From Agrobacterium vitis (lineage in GTDB: Bacteria > Pseudomonadota > Alphaproteobacteria > Rhizobiales > Rhizobiaceae): 64,000 nt of DNA. Below are positions 1-8,890 of this stretch, piece after piece. Positions within the stretch are counted from its first letter, which is position 1. Each line of letters starts with the position of its first letter. A program made the position numbers and the translations under genes. Location: positions 310,001 through 374,000 of the forward strand of contig NZ_AP023274.1 of the NCBI RefSeq assembly GCF_013426735.1. Direction: 5' to 3'. The notes beneath the pieces were generated by a model that did not search any database, was not told the origin of the DNA, and saw nothing but the letters and a program-made list of their open reading frames with translations.

Positions 1-388
1 GCAGGTTCGCAGCGCGATCAACCGTCAGCGCATGGACGGCGTTCTCGCGTTCTGTCGGCAGCGCATAGGGCGGAGACGACACCAGGATGGCGTCGGCACC
101 AATATCTTTGGCAGCAACGGCGTAGGCAACGGAATCTTCCGTTCTGGTTGCGCCCGTGCCGATGATCAGCGGAATTCTGGTTCCGATCACGTCTTTTGCA
201 TGGGCCGCAAGATCGAGGCGCTCCTGCGCGCTCTGGGCGTAATATTCACCCGTTGAACCGCCGACAATGATACCATGAACCTTCGCTTCGATGAGCGATT
301 CAAGGACGGCCGCAAACCCTGCACGGTCGATCTGCCCATCGGGTCCAAGCGGTGTGACCGCCGGGGTGTAGATACCTTCGAATTTCAT
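1..388 (-). CDS. DHDPS/N-acetylneuraminate lyase-family aldolase, 3' part outside window
   Basis: Reading the minus strand from an ATG at 388 gives a protein beginning MKFEGIYTPAVTPLGPDG and continuing with GGSTGEYYAQSAQERLDL. This is the N-terminal barrel strand and the GGTTGE-like carboxylate-binding loop of the DapA/NanA class I aldolase family (pyruvate-type Schiff-base enzymes). About 129 codons are visible and the rest lies beyond the left edge, so the catalytic lysine cannot be checked. The start overlaps the stop of the upstream GntR gene (ATGA), so the two are co-transcribed and translationally coupled. The family covers dihydrodipicolinate synthase and many sugar-acid or hydroxyproline-type aldolases. 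The GntR partner suggests a catabolic member rather than lysine biosynthesis (inference). Confidence 0.85.
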   Translation of the reverse strand, partial: MKFEGIYTPAVTPLGPDGQIDRAGFAAVLESLIEAKVHGIIVGGSTGEYYAQSAQERLDLAAHAKDVIGTRIPLIIGTGATRTEDSVAYAVAAKDIGADAILVSSPPYALPTERENAVHALTVDRAANL

Positions 389-1095
389 GATGATTTCTCC
401 ATCGATTGCATTGGCGTATCGACCAATGCGTCCGCCTTGAGCGCTTGGGGAGCGATGAACATTTCCATGTTCTCGCGTGACAATTCCCAGTGTTCGAACA
501 CGAGATCGACGACGGCGTCCTCGTCACGCGCGCTGATCGCGGCGATAAAACCGTCATGGTGTCCGACTGATTTTTGCAGCCGCTCATGCATGTCTGCATT
601 GCGCGGTCGAAAGAAGGTATGGCCGATACGGCCGTGATCGATCAGCAGCCGGCCAAGGCTTGGCTGAAGGTATTCATTGCCCGACATCTCGCCGATGATC
701 GCGTGAAACCGGTTGTTCGAAAGCGTCATGGCCAGAGCATCTTGCGCAATGCTCGCCTCGCGAAACCGTTCCTGGGTGATCTGAAGGTCGGAAAGCTGTT
801 CGGGCTTGAAGTTCTGGACCGCAAGTCGCCCAACGGCGGCGTATATCATCGGTGCAACAAGGAAGAAGTGGCGTAGCGTCGAATGGTTCATCGGGATAAC
901 CCGCGCGCCCTTGTTGGCGCGGATATCGACATAGCCTTCCCCTTCCAGACGCCGGAAAATTTCCCTGACGGGCGTCCGCGAGAGACCGTATTTTTCACTC
1001 AGCGATACTTCGTCCAGATCCTCGTCCGGATCGAGTTCCATCGTCAGAATTTGGCGCTTGAGATCATCATAGAGCTCGCCTTTGCCACCCTTCAT
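385..1095 (-). CDS. GntR-family (FadR/FCD) transcriptional regulator
   Basis: The protein has 236 residues. It carries an N-terminal winged HTH (about 8-70; LYDDLKRQILTMELDPDE, then the EKYGLSRTPVREIFRRLEGEGYV recognition region) followed by an all-helical FCD-type effector domain (about 85-215) whose scattered His and Asp/Arg residues are typical of metal-assisted ligand pockets. It overlaps the downstream aldolase gene by four bases, so it probably controls that gene's operon in response to the aldolase substrate or product. A paralogue with roughly three quarters identical residues is encoded divergently at 1499-2218. Effector and substrate are unknown. Confidence 0.92.
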   Translation of the reverse strand: MKGGKGELYDDLKRQILTMELDPDEDLDEVSLSEKYGLSRTPVREIFRRLEGEGYVDIRANKGARVIPMNHSTLRHFFLVAPMIYAAVGRLAVQNFKPEQLSDLQITQERFREASIAQDALAMTLSNNRFHAIIGEMSGNEYLQPSLGRLLIDHGRIGHTFFRPRNADMHERLQKSVGHHDGFIAAISARDEDAVVDLVFEHWELSRENMEMFIAPQALKADALVDTPMQSMEKSS

Positions 1096-1185
1096 CCCAG
1101 TTCCCCGTCATCAACTTGTCCGCCCAATGGGCGCCGTTGGTTTATGACAACAAAATTTGCATGACGTCCGGGTTATGTCAACGAT

Positions 1186-1208
1186 ATTGTATTTTACAAG
1201 TACACAAT
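1186..1208. promoter_or_regulatory. candidate GntR operator (ATTGT-N13-ACAAT)
   Basis: An imperfect inverted repeat with ATTGT and ACAAT half-sites lies about 90 bases upstream of the first GntR gene, in the region between the two divergent GntR paralogues. FCD-type GntR proteins often bind AT-rich palindromes of this size. The assignment rests only on symmetry and position. Confidence 0.3.
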
Positions 1209-1373
1209 TTTTTCAAACAAAAGAATACAGACCAGAAACTGTCATGAGGGACGAAGATAAATTTGCTGAGATGCCGTCAATGCGAAAGCCATGCGAAGCA
1301 ACCGTTTCAGTGAGAACGGTGTCTTTGCATCCGCACCCTAAACATTGCCAATCAGAACCATGGAGGCTATGCC

Positions 1374-1433
1374 ATGGCCTGCACCGCGATTTGTCCGTGC
1401 GTTGGCGTGTCGGCACGGGCAGGCGGACGCTGA
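1374..1433 (+). CDS. possible 19-aa Cys-containing leader peptide
   Basis: A short ORF begins at an ATG eight bases after a GGAGG motif and reads MACTAICPCVGVSARAGGR before a TGA. Three cysteine codons fall in the first nine residues. It lies about 65 bases upstream of the second GntR gene, on the same strand, in an otherwise uncoding leader. It is too short for statistical support. It is listed because similar strong-SD mini-ORFs precede other operons in this window. Confidence 0.25.
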   Translation: MACTAICPCVGVSARAGGR

Positions 1434-1498
1434 TTGATCTCCCGAATGGTCGCAAAGCGATTGAATTGCAATGACCTTACGTGTGACGAGGATGTGAA

Positions 1499-2218
1499 AT
1501 GAAAGTCGGGAAGAGCAGTCTCTACGACGATCTCAAACGCCAAATTCTGACGATGGAACTCGATCCGGACGAGGATCTGGACGAAGTCAGCATCAGCGAG
1601 AAATATGGACTGTCTCGCACACCTGTGCGTGACATTTTCCGCCGTCTTGCGGGTGAAGGCTATATCGACATTCGAGAAAACAGAGGCGCTCGGGTCGCTC
1701 CCTTGAACCATTCGACGCTGCGTCACTTCTTCCTCGTCGCGCCGATGATATACGCGGCCATCGGTCGGCTGGCGGTTCAAAATTTCAAACCCAAGCAACT
1801 GTCCGAGCTGAGTGACACACAGGAACGATTTCGTGCCGCTAGCCACAACGCTGACACCCTGGCGATGGTTCTGGAGAATAATAGATTCCACGCCATCATG
1901 GGCGAAATGTCCGGTAACGTTTACCTGCAACCGAGCTTAAGACGTCTTCTCGTGGACCATGCCCGGATAGGGCAAACCTTCTTCCGTCCGCGAAATGATG
2001 ACATGCAGCAGCGTCTTCGGTTGGCAACCCAACATCATGATGGCTTTATTGCATCCATTAAAAGCCATGATGAAAATGCTGTGGTTGATCTCGTTTTCCA
2101 GCATTGGGAATTGTCGCGGGAGAATATGGAACTGTATGTGGTGCCCGATAATATGAAGGCAGATTTACCTGTTAAATTTCGTAACTTGCCGGGAAATATG
2201 GGCATAGAAAAGGATTGA
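1499..2218 (+). CDS. GntR-family (FadR/FCD) regulator, paralogue of the 385-1095 gene
   Basis: The protein has 239 residues with the same architecture as its divergent neighbour: winged HTH (LYDDLKRQILTMELDPDED; EKYGLSRTPVRDIFRRLAGEGYI) and an FCD domain. The two proteins align end to end with near-identical DNA-binding helices (SRTPVR-IFRRL) and differ mostly at the C-terminal tail, so they probably recognise overlapping operators. The ATG at 1499 follows a GACGAGG-type ribosome-binding site. No structural gene follows, because IS debris starts within about 100 bases. The target may therefore be the divergent aldolase operon, or an original partner displaced by insertion sequences. Confidence 0.9.
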   Translation: MKVGKSSLYDDLKRQILTMELDPDEDLDEVSISEKYGLSRTPVRDIFRRLAGEGYIDIRENRGARVAPLNHSTLRHFFLVAPMIYAAIGRLAVQNFKPKQLSELSDTQERFRAASHNADTLAMVLENNRFHAIMGEMSGNVYLQPSLRRLLVDHARIGQTFFRPRNDDMQQRLRLATQHHDGFIASIKSHDENAVVDLVFQHWELSRENMELYVVPDNMKADLPVKFRNLPGNMGIEKD

Positions 2219-2289
2219 AGTTCCAATGCAGGTTAGCGTTGTCGTATGGCGTTTGTGCAGCGACAGGTGATCATTCGGTCTTTGATGCG

Positions 2290-3311
2290 TCACTTATTTA
2301 ATTGCTCCCGCCGAGGCTTGGCGTTGAGCCAATTTCGGGCGTCCGCAGGCAAGCATTCGGTTCAAAATGGCGACGCCGATCGCAGATTCTGTCTGCTGCG
2401 CAAAGAGTGAACGAGCACGCATACGCAGCCCGATGATACCCTTGTATCGGCCGATCTCTGGTTCAACAATGGCCCGTTTGCTATAGCCGGTGGACGTCTG
2501 CCATCAGCCGACCATCGATCTGGATGGATGCTATGTGACCATCTCTCTGCCAGCATGCGTGGGCGTTGGGCCGTTCAATCGCGTTCGAGCGTGGTGGAAT
2601 GACGACCCTTGCGCCTGGCTGTGACGAAGAACAGCGTCGTAGATTTGAGTACCATCATAAGGTCCATCGGCGTTGAATTGGTCGATTTCATCTTCGATCT
2701 GATCCAGTAACGGCTCCAGCTGCGAGGCATCGCCGGTCTCCTGATCTATCAGGCTATGGGCAATGATCTCGCCACTGTCGGCATCAACAGCCAGATGCAG
2801 TTTTCGCCAGCCACGCCGGGACGTTGCGTCACGCTTTTCTTCCAGCCATTGGCCCGCACCATAGATCTTCAGCCCAGTGCTGTCGCACCAGCACATGAAT
2901 GGTTCCGTCCGCAACAGGCTGACGGTCGTTGCTTCTGTCAGATGGCCTCCATGTTCTGGCCTTCCTACTCAGCGTGGTGGTATCGGGCACAGGCAAATCC
3001 AATCGCATCATATCAAGCACCGAACTCAGAAGCCCTTCGCTCTGGCGCAACCGTAATCCGAACACCATATCCAGCATCAGCGTCGTTTCGATCGCCATAT
3101 CCGAATAGAGTGGCTGGCCACCAGGTGTCTCGCGACGTGGAGCTGCCCAGCCCGCCAGCGCCTCCGGCGTCATCCAAAGGGTCAAGCTGCCACGACAGCG
3201 AAGCCCTGCCTCACAGTCCGCCCAGTTCGTTACCTTGAACTTCATCTTATCGATGTGATGGCGGCGGGCGGCGTAATGTTTGTGCAGCATGCTGGGTGTG
3301 GGATCAATCAA
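2290..3311 (-). pseudogene. IS5-family (IS903-type) transposase remnant, frameshifted
   Basis: Three minus-strand blocks in different frames together reconstruct one transposase. The N-terminal part (3311-2829) has KFKVTNWADCEAGLR, GSLTLWMTPEALAGW and the YSDMAIETTLMLDMVFGLRLRQSEG region. The DDE middle (2914-2531) has CDSTGLKIYGAGQWLEEK and RRGWRKLHLAVDADSGEI. The C-terminal stretch near 2470-2310 has RYKGIIGLRMRARS and NRMLACGRP. At least two frameshifts separate them, so the copy is dead. A more decayed relative lies at 23130-23640. Element ends were not resolved. Confidence 0.85.
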
Positions 3312-3509
3312 GCTATTTTTGATCCTTGTCGCATAGATGCAGAACGTTGAAATATGGCCTGTGCACCAACTCCCTTCACGAAATGTATTTTGAAGTACAG
3401 TTTCGCTCCAACGCCCAACAACCTGGGTGAGGAATTCGTCAGTGTATTCGCCATAAAGATATGTAATGCTCCTCCGCGGATTGGAATTAGGGTCTGACTC
3501 GAAAAGCCC

Positions 3510-4344
3510 TCAAGGATATCGATACCTTGCGAGCCGTCTGGTTATGAGGCGACTGTGGGCGATCATGATCCAGGCTTCTGAAGAGGCAATGGATTTTTCG
3601 ACATCCTTTGCCAGTCTTCGGCATCTGCCGAGCCAGGCGAAGGTCCGCTCGACCACCCATCGACGCGGCAGAACCTCAAAGCCTTTCGCCTTGTCGGAGC
3701 GCTTGATGATCTCAATCGTCCAGCGCCCGATCTTCTTCAGTCGCCGCTTCAACTTATCACCCGCATAGCCGCCATCGGCGAAGACGTGCAGCAACCATGG
3801 CCACCTGTGGCGGATGGATTTCAGGAGATCGGGAGCACCGTCGCGATCCTGGACATCGGCACCATGCACAATGAGGCCGACCATCAGGCCGAGCGTATCG
3901 ACAATGATGTGGCGCTTGCGGCCTTTGGTCCGCTTGCCCGCATCATAGCCCCGGATGCCGCCGCTTTCCGTGGTTTTGACGCTCTGACTATCGATCACAC
4001 CGGCCGTCGGACTTGCCTCCTTGCCCTCCAACTCGCGGGCCTCCATCACCAGCCGATGATTGATACGTGGCCAGAGCCCCAACGCCCGCCATTCATAGAA
4101 ATAGCGCTGGACGGTCGAGCAGGGTGGAAAATCCTTCGGCAGCATGCGCCACTGGCAGCCGGTCATGGCGATGTAAAGCAAAGCGTTGACGACTTCGCGC
4201 AAATCAGTGGTGCGAGGGCGACCCAGGCGGCGGGGGGGGCGGTAGAAAAGGCGCAACCAGTGCCCATTCCCGATCTGTCATGTCGCTTGCATAGCGTGAC
4301 GTCCGCCGGGCATAGTGCCGACGGGTGATTTCTGTCCAGGCCAT
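3510..4344 (-). CDS. IS5-family (IS427-type) transposase, two frames joined at a C8 tract
   Basis: The first frame starts at 4344 ([28 protein letters not shown]). The second carries [33 protein letters not shown], the [12 protein letters not shown] and [10 protein letters not shown] catalytic blocks and the [20 protein letters not shown]-terminus. The two frames meet at a run of eight G on the plus strand (4232-4239). A seven-base run would give one open frame. IS5-family members of this group are known to occur with split frames, so this may be programmed slippage, a mutation or a sequencing error. Otherwise the domain set is complete, so the element may be functional. Confidence 0.85.
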
Positions 4345-4493
4345 TGTGAACTCCATCGAATCTTCGCAAATCCGAAGGAAGCATTACCTCTTGAAATCAC
4401 CCACCTCTTTTTGAGGCTGCCTCTAAGAAATGTGGTATTGCACAACAAATTTTCGGTTGTATTTAAAAATAAAGATTTTCAAGGAATGCGCTA

Positions 4494-5384
4494 ATGGATC
4501 GATTTACCGCGTTGAAAGTATTTTGCGCAGTTATCGAAGCTCGAAGCTTTACTAAAGCTGGAAATAATATTGGACTCTCGCGTCCCGCGATCAGCAAGAA
4601 TATTCGCGAGCTTGAGGCCCATGTTGGGGTGACCTTGGTCAATCGCACCACGCGCGGTGTCATGCCCAGCGAGGCAGGATCGCGATATTACCAGATTGTG
4701 AGCGAGCTTTTATGGCGTCACGAACAAGCCGATGAAGTTGCCAGCCAGAGCGGGGCAGAGCTTCGCGGGACCTTACGCGTGACCATGCCTGTGACATTGG
4801 GACTGCATCTGATCCTTCCGGTCCTTCCGCAGTTCAATGAGGAAAACCCCGAATGTTCGCTGGATCTTTGCCTCAGCGAAGAGAGGCAGCAACTTGTTGA
4901 GGGAAATTTCGACGTGGCTGTGCGGGCCAGTCAACGCCTGGAGGATTCGACGCTGATGTCGCGCTGCATCGGCTCGGTGACCTATGCCATATGCGCAGCG
5001 CCCAGTTATGTGCAGAAATCGCAAAGCCTCAAAAGCCCGAAGGATCTAGAGGATCATCAACTCGTGGTGCACGGTGCCAATATCGGCGACCAGAAATGGC
5101 GCTTTTCCGCTCAGGGGGAAAGTTGCGATGTTAGCGTCCGTGCTCAGCATAAATCGAATTGTAGCGAGGCGATCAAATCGCTGACCATGGCAGGTATGGG
5201 CATTGCTCGTATCCCGCGCCCCTATGTGTCCCGAGAGCTTGCGGAAGGACGCTTGGTGGAACTGCTCTCCGACTGGACCATGGAACCGCTGACGATATAT
5301 GCCATGTACCCGCAGAGCAATTTCCTGCCACGGCGCACACGTCTGTTCATCGACTTCATGTCACGTGCCTTGAAAGTGTACTAG
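4494..5384 (+). CDS. LysR-family transcriptional regulator
   Basis: The protein has 296 residues. An N-terminal winged HTH occupies about 1-60 (FCAVIEARSFTKAGNNIGLSRPAISKNIRELEAHVGVTLVNRTTRG), followed by the two-lobed periplasmic-binding-like effector domain (about 90-292), of the CrgA/DmlR-like subgroup. Length and motif order are normal and the gene is intact. It is isolated between IS remnants, so its usual divergently transcribed target is not visible. The AT-rich stretch just upstream (4435-4490) probably holds its promoter. Function beyond DNA binding is unknown. Confidence 0.9.
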   Translation: MDRFTALKVFCAVIEARSFTKAGNNIGLSRPAISKNIRELEAHVGVTLVNRTTRGVMPSEAGSRYYQIVSELLWRHEQADEVASQSGAELRGTLRVTMPVTLGLHLILPVLPQFNEENPECSLDLCLSEERQQLVEGNFDVAVRASQRLEDSTLMSRCIGSVTYAICAAPSYVQKSQSLKSPKDLEDHQLVVHGANIGDQKWRFSAQGESCDVSVRAQHKSNCSEAIKSLTMAGMGIARIPRPYVSRELAEGRLVELLSDWTMEPLTIYAMYPQSNFLPRRTRLFIDFMSRALKVY

Positions 5385-5569
5385 GTGTAAGTTCTCAGGA
5401 TATAGCCGTTGATTATCGGCAGAGTCTGACCCAGTTTGTAACTTCGCCACGATCCAAGCTCTACTAGGAAGAGCTTTTTAGTAGGAGCGGCGTCGTAAAG
5501 TTGACAGCCGCGAGGCAAAAGCGTTACGCACGCCGCGTGCACTGCTCATGCCCGAGTGATCTTCGTTCA
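5385..5569. other. non-coding stretch, no feature recognised
   Basis: Between the LysR stop and the IS6 remnant no ORF with a credible ribosome-binding site or a family match was found. It contains the short hairpin-like sequence GCTCTACTAGGAAGAGC near 5459, which has no T-tract. Confidence 0.5.
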
Positions 5570-5702
5570 GAGGTTCATCGCCGCTGTGCGCAGTTCGCGA
5601 TGATTGTTGGGGTATGTCGTGGCGCAGGATGTGGAAGAGGTTGGCAATCGCATCATGGACGGAAACGAAGCGTTGCAGATGCCGTTTTGTCTTGAAGTCA
5701 CT
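5570..5702 (-). pseudogene. IS6-family transposase C-terminal remnant
   Basis: The minus strand encodes FKTKRHLQRFVSVHDAIANLFHI and RHDIP, matching the conserved C-terminus of IS6/IS240-like transposases. It then loses frame at the position where these proteins normally end HHRELRTAAM. Only the last 40 or so residues remain. It abuts the IS427-type fragment at 5703. Confidence 0.55.
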
Positions 5703-5990
5703 TCATGATCCACTCTCGCTGGCTTCAGCGGAAGCGATTGATTTTTCCCAATCCTTTGCCCTTCGTCTGCATCGGCCCAGCCAGGCGAATGTGCGCTCCA
5801 CGACCCCGCGACGCGGGACGACTTCGAAGCCTTTTGCCTTGTCTCTTCGCTTGACGATTTGCAACGTGAACTTCGCGACCTTGCTCAATGCGGCCCGCAG
5901 CTTCGGACCGGCATAGCCGCCATCCGCAAAGATGTGCCTGAGCCACGGCCAGCGTCTGAGAACGGTTTTGAGAGCCTGACGTGCACCCAC
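5703..5990 (-). pseudogene. IS5-family (IS427-type) transposase C-terminal fragment
   Basis: About 95 residues remain: [20 protein letters not shown], a [21 protein letters not shown] block and [22 protein letters not shown]. They are collinear with the C-terminal third of the transposase at 3510-4344 but clearly diverged from it, so this is a different element. The N-terminal two thirds are missing. It ends just before the stop of the UdgX-type gene. Confidence 0.8.
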
Positions 5991-6011
5991 CGGGGCAGTT
6001 CTCAGTGAAAA

Positions 6012-7490
6012 TCAACAAACAAGTCTACCGATCTGGCTTATATCCTCTCGAAAACGCGCGAGTTCTTCGTTTCTCTTGAACTCGTCCGGAATACGCAGCA
6101 GGTAGGACGGATGAACGGTCACGAATAGATGTAGCGTGTCGTCCATGACAATTGGCCGGCTGCGGACATCCTCCAAGCGGTCCTTTCGATCCGTGAGCGA
6201 AAACAGCGCGATTGCGCCCATGGCGACAATCAGCTTGGGTTTCACCATATCGATCTCTTGGGTGAGCCACCATCTGCATTGCTGCACCTCTGCGATATTC
6301 GGGCGCTGATGGATGCGGCGCTTTCCCCGTGGCTCATACTTGAAGTGCTTCACCGCGTTGGTGACGTAGAGCGCGCGCCGGTCCAGGCCTGCCTGCGCCA
6401 GAGCCTCGTTGAACACGCGGCCCGCCGGTCCGACGAATGGCCGGCCTGCGAGATCTTCCTGGTCTCCCGGCTGTTCTCCAACGACCATGATCTTTGCATC
6501 GACAGGCCCTTCGCCGAACACGGTCTGTGTTGCCCGGCAGGAGAGATCACATCGATTGCAGCGTCGCGCGTCCTGACGCAGCGCATCTATCGTGTCCGCT
6601 TCGGCCACTGGCGCTGCCGGCACGCGCGCAGCGGCGTCCTGGAGGCGATGATGGAAAAGGAGCGGTTCGCTGGCTTGCCGACGCGCCATATCGATCAGCT
6701 TGGCTTCCGTCCCGGCGATCAGGCCGGGAATAAGCTCTGCCTCCGGGAGGTTCTTCCAATATTTCTTTGGCATCTCCGTCATCATCATCTTCACCTTCAA
6801 GCGGGCAGGATTGAAGATGGATGCATAATATATGCGCCAGAGACCGTCGGTTTCATCGCGGATATCGGGCTTTACTGCTGGCTCGGTCGACGTCAGAAGT
6901 GTCTGGCCATCCCAGGAGGCGGACCCGCGGGGCGTCAAAATAATCCAGTCCATGTCATTGAAACGACGCTGGAAAAACGGCGCGACGCGCGCTAAGATAA
7001 AGTGGTCAGGCTCAAACCAGGCGACAAAGCGCCGCCGACCTGCAACACCAACAGGCAGTGGCACTTCCTTGAAGCGCAAGAAGGCCGTCATCTTATGATA
7101 ATCGCGGGCCACTGACTTCTGCATCCGGTACGCCAGCGCCACATCGGCATCCGTCTTCACCTCAAGAAGATGGCGTTCCCGCCTCAACCGAAAGAGAAGG
7201 CGATAAAGCAAAGCGAAGCGGCCGGGATCGGAATGACACACAACGGCTTCTGCGAGCCGAAGGAAGGTTGCCGGCACGGACATCTGTGCCGTTTCACCTG
7301 TGTGTTCGGCCGGGCTTGTCGTGCTGCCCTCTTTGGATCGGCTGGCATCCGCACCAAACAACCCCTGCTCATCACCGATAAGCCGCCAGTCGATTGCCTT
7401 TGGTTCGATGCCAGCTTGCAAGCACCGTCGCGCGGCCTCGCGCCATTCAGGCAGATCACCGCGGCCTTCGAGAAAGCAGGTCTCAGTCAT
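6012..7490 (-). CDS. radical-SAM-linked DNA metabolism protein fused to UdgX-type uracil-DNA glycosylase
   Basis: The protein has 492 residues and two parts. Residues 1 to about 260 resemble the conserved 'SAM_7-link' (DUF4130/TIGR03915-type) domain that accompanies a radical SAM partner (RLLFRLRRERHLLEVKTDADV, MQKSVARDYHKMTAFLRF, HFILARVAPFFQRRF). Residues from about 300 to the end form a UDG fold with CNRCDLSC (Fe-S ligands), GEQPGDQEDLAGRPFVGPAG (motif A), KRRIHQRP (390-397) and VHPSYLLR (motif B). The KRRIH loop defines UdgX, which in studied homologues becomes covalently bound to uracil DNA through the loop histidine (here H394). The start overlaps the radical SAM gene stop (ATGA), so the two are coupled. 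Covalent trapping here is inferred from the motif. Confidence 0.9.
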   Translation of the reverse strand: MTETCFLEGRGDLPEWREAARRCLQAGIEPKAIDWRLIGDEQGLFGADASRSKEGSTTSPAEHTGETAQMSVPATFLRLAEAVVCHSDPGRFALLYRLLFRLRRERHLLEVKTDADVALAYRMQKSVARDYHKMTAFLRFKEVPLPVGVAGRRRFVAWFEPDHFILARVAPFFQRRFNDMDWIILTPRGSASWDGQTLLTSTEPAVKPDIRDETDGLWRIYYASIFNPARLKVKMMMTEMPKKYWKNLPEAELIPGLIAGTEAKLIDMARRQASEPLLFHHRLQDAAARVPAAPVAEADTIDALRQDARRCNRCDLSCRATQTVFGEGPVDAKIMVVGEQPGDQEDLAGRPFVGPAGRVFNEALAQAGLDRRALYVTNAVKHFKYEPRGKRRIHQRPNIAEVQQCRWWLTQEIDMVKPKLIVAMGAIALFSLTDRKDRLEDVRSRPIVMDDTLHLFVTVHPSYLLRIPDEFKRNEELARFREDISQIGRLVC

Positions 7491-8719
7491 AATAACGATA
7501 ATTGCTCCGGCTTTGGCATGAACATCGCCCGCAAGTCGGCACGATCGATCAAGCGATGCGGCGTCCAGCCCTCAGCAGTGATGAACGGCTGGACTTTTTT
7601 GAGCGACACGCCGAGACGCCCGATATCCTCAAGCCGCAGCCGCTTGAACCGCCGTGTTGAGAGAATGGATGTGACGGTCTTTGTGCCGAAGCCCGGCACA
7701 CGCAGAAGCGCTTCCTTGTCGGCGAGATTGATGTCGACTGGAAATCGATCACGATGGCCAAGCGCCCAGGCGAGTTTCGGATCGAGGTCGAGATCGAGCA
7801 TGCCGTCTGGCCGTGCCGCCGTGATCTCTGCGATGCCGAATCCATAGAAACGGTAGAGCCAGTCTGCCTGATACAGTCGATGCTCCCGCATCAGCGGCGG
7901 CTTGATCAGCGGAAGGTTTTTTGACGAATCCGGGATCGGGCTGAAGGCGGAATAATAGACACGCTTCAAGCCGTAGCTGCCATAGAGCCTGGCACTGGTG
8001 CCAAGGATGGTCGCATCGTCGGCAGCGTCGGCGCCGACGATCATCTGGGTGCTTTGCCCGGCGGGCGCGAACCTCTTTCGCCGCTTGGTCTGTAGGGTCG
8101 GGTCGGCCATTTCTTCGATCTTCAAGCGCAAATTGCCCATCGACTGGCGAATATTGTCGGGCCGCTTTTCCGGTGCGAATTTCCCGATGCCCGCATCGGT
8201 CGGCAATTCGATATTGATCGAAAGGCGATCAGCATAGAGCCCGGCTTCCTCAATCAGTTGGGCCGACGCCTCGGGAATAGATTTGAGATGAATGTAGCCA
8301 TGGAAATTATGTATCGTGCGCAATTCGCGGGCGATGCGGACCATCTCCTCCATTGTGTAATCGGAAGAGCGGATGATGCCAGAGGACAGAAAAAGACCCT
8401 CGATGTAATTGCGGCGATAGAATTCGAGCGTCAGCCAGATGACGTCCTCGACCGAAAACCTTGCTCGCTCAACGTTGCTGGACGATCGGTTGATACAATA
8501 CGCACAGTCGTAAATACAGAAATTTGTCATCAGGATTTTAAGGAGAGAGATGCATCGCCCATCCGGCGCATAGGCATGGCAGATCCCGGAGCCCTCCGTC
8601 GATCCCAGCCCGCCCGCGGCTGCCGCGTTCCGCTTTGTCGTTCCGCTGGAGGCGCAAGATGCATCGTATTTTGCGGCATCCGAGAGGATAGCGAGGCGTT
8701 CTTTGAGTGACTTTTTCAT
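7487..8719 (-). CDS. putative DNA modification/repair radical SAM protein
   Basis: The protein has 410 residues and belongs to the radical SAM family that occurs next to UDG-type proteins (TIGR03916-like). The cluster-binding cysteines are C68-X3-C72-X2-C75 in NFCIYDCAYCINR. A helix-hairpin-helix segment typical of DNA repair enzymes follows at about 315-350 (DINLADKEALLRVPGFGTKTV). An upstream TTG at 8755 would add twelve residues, but that stretch contains the LexA box and the promoter, so the ATG at 8719 is preferred. It is the first gene of a two-gene operon with the UdgX fusion. The chemical reaction is not known for this family. Confidence 0.9.
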   Translation of the reverse strand: MKKSLKERLAILSDAAKYDASCASSGTTKRNAAAAGGLGSTEGSGICHAYAPDGRCISLLKILMTNFCIYDCAYCINRSSSNVERARFSVEDVIWLTLEFYRRNYIEGLFLSSGIIRSSDYTMEEMVRIARELRTIHNFHGYIHLKSIPEASAQLIEEAGLYADRLSINIELPTDAGIGKFAPEKRPDNIRQSMGNLRLKIEEMADPTLQTKRRKRFAPAGQSTQMIVGADAADDATILGTSARLYGSYGLKRVYYSAFSPIPDSSKNLPLIKPPLMREHRLYQADWLYRFYGFGIAEITAARPDGMLDLDLDPKLAWALGHRDRFPVDINLADKEALLRVPGFGTKTVTSILSTRRFKRLRLEDIGRLGVSLKKVQPFITAEGWTPHRLIDRADLRAMFMPKPEQLSLL

Positions 8720-8724
8720 AGAAT

Positions 8725-8739
8725 GTTCACTAAATGTTC
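8725..8739. promoter_or_regulatory. LexA (SOS) box GTTC-N7-GTTC
   Basis: GTTC, seven bases (ACTAAAT), GTTC: an exact match to the alphaproteobacterial LexA direct-repeat consensus. It lies six bases upstream of the ATG of the radical SAM gene. A TTGACA -35 hexamer (minus strand 8755-8750) sits just upstream, so LexA bound here would cover the -10 region and start site. SOS control of the repair operon follows directly. The gene pair transcribed the other way starts only about 150 bases away. Confidence 0.8.
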
Positions 8740-8890
8740 TGATCGTATCTGTCAATATTTGCGCGGTTCACAGTTCGATATCCTAGCGTGAGGCTCCGAC
8801 CCCGTTTCTGCACAACTGATAGCCCGAAGGCCATGCGTTTGCGGTGTTTCTTGCGTTTTTAACGGATAGGTCTTATATAGTTGATTGGAA

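Noticed and set aside
7487..8755. TTG start at 8755 for the radical SAM gene
   Set aside because: The added codons coincide with a TTGACA hexamer and the LexA box, so they are promoter sequence. The ATG at 8719 is used.
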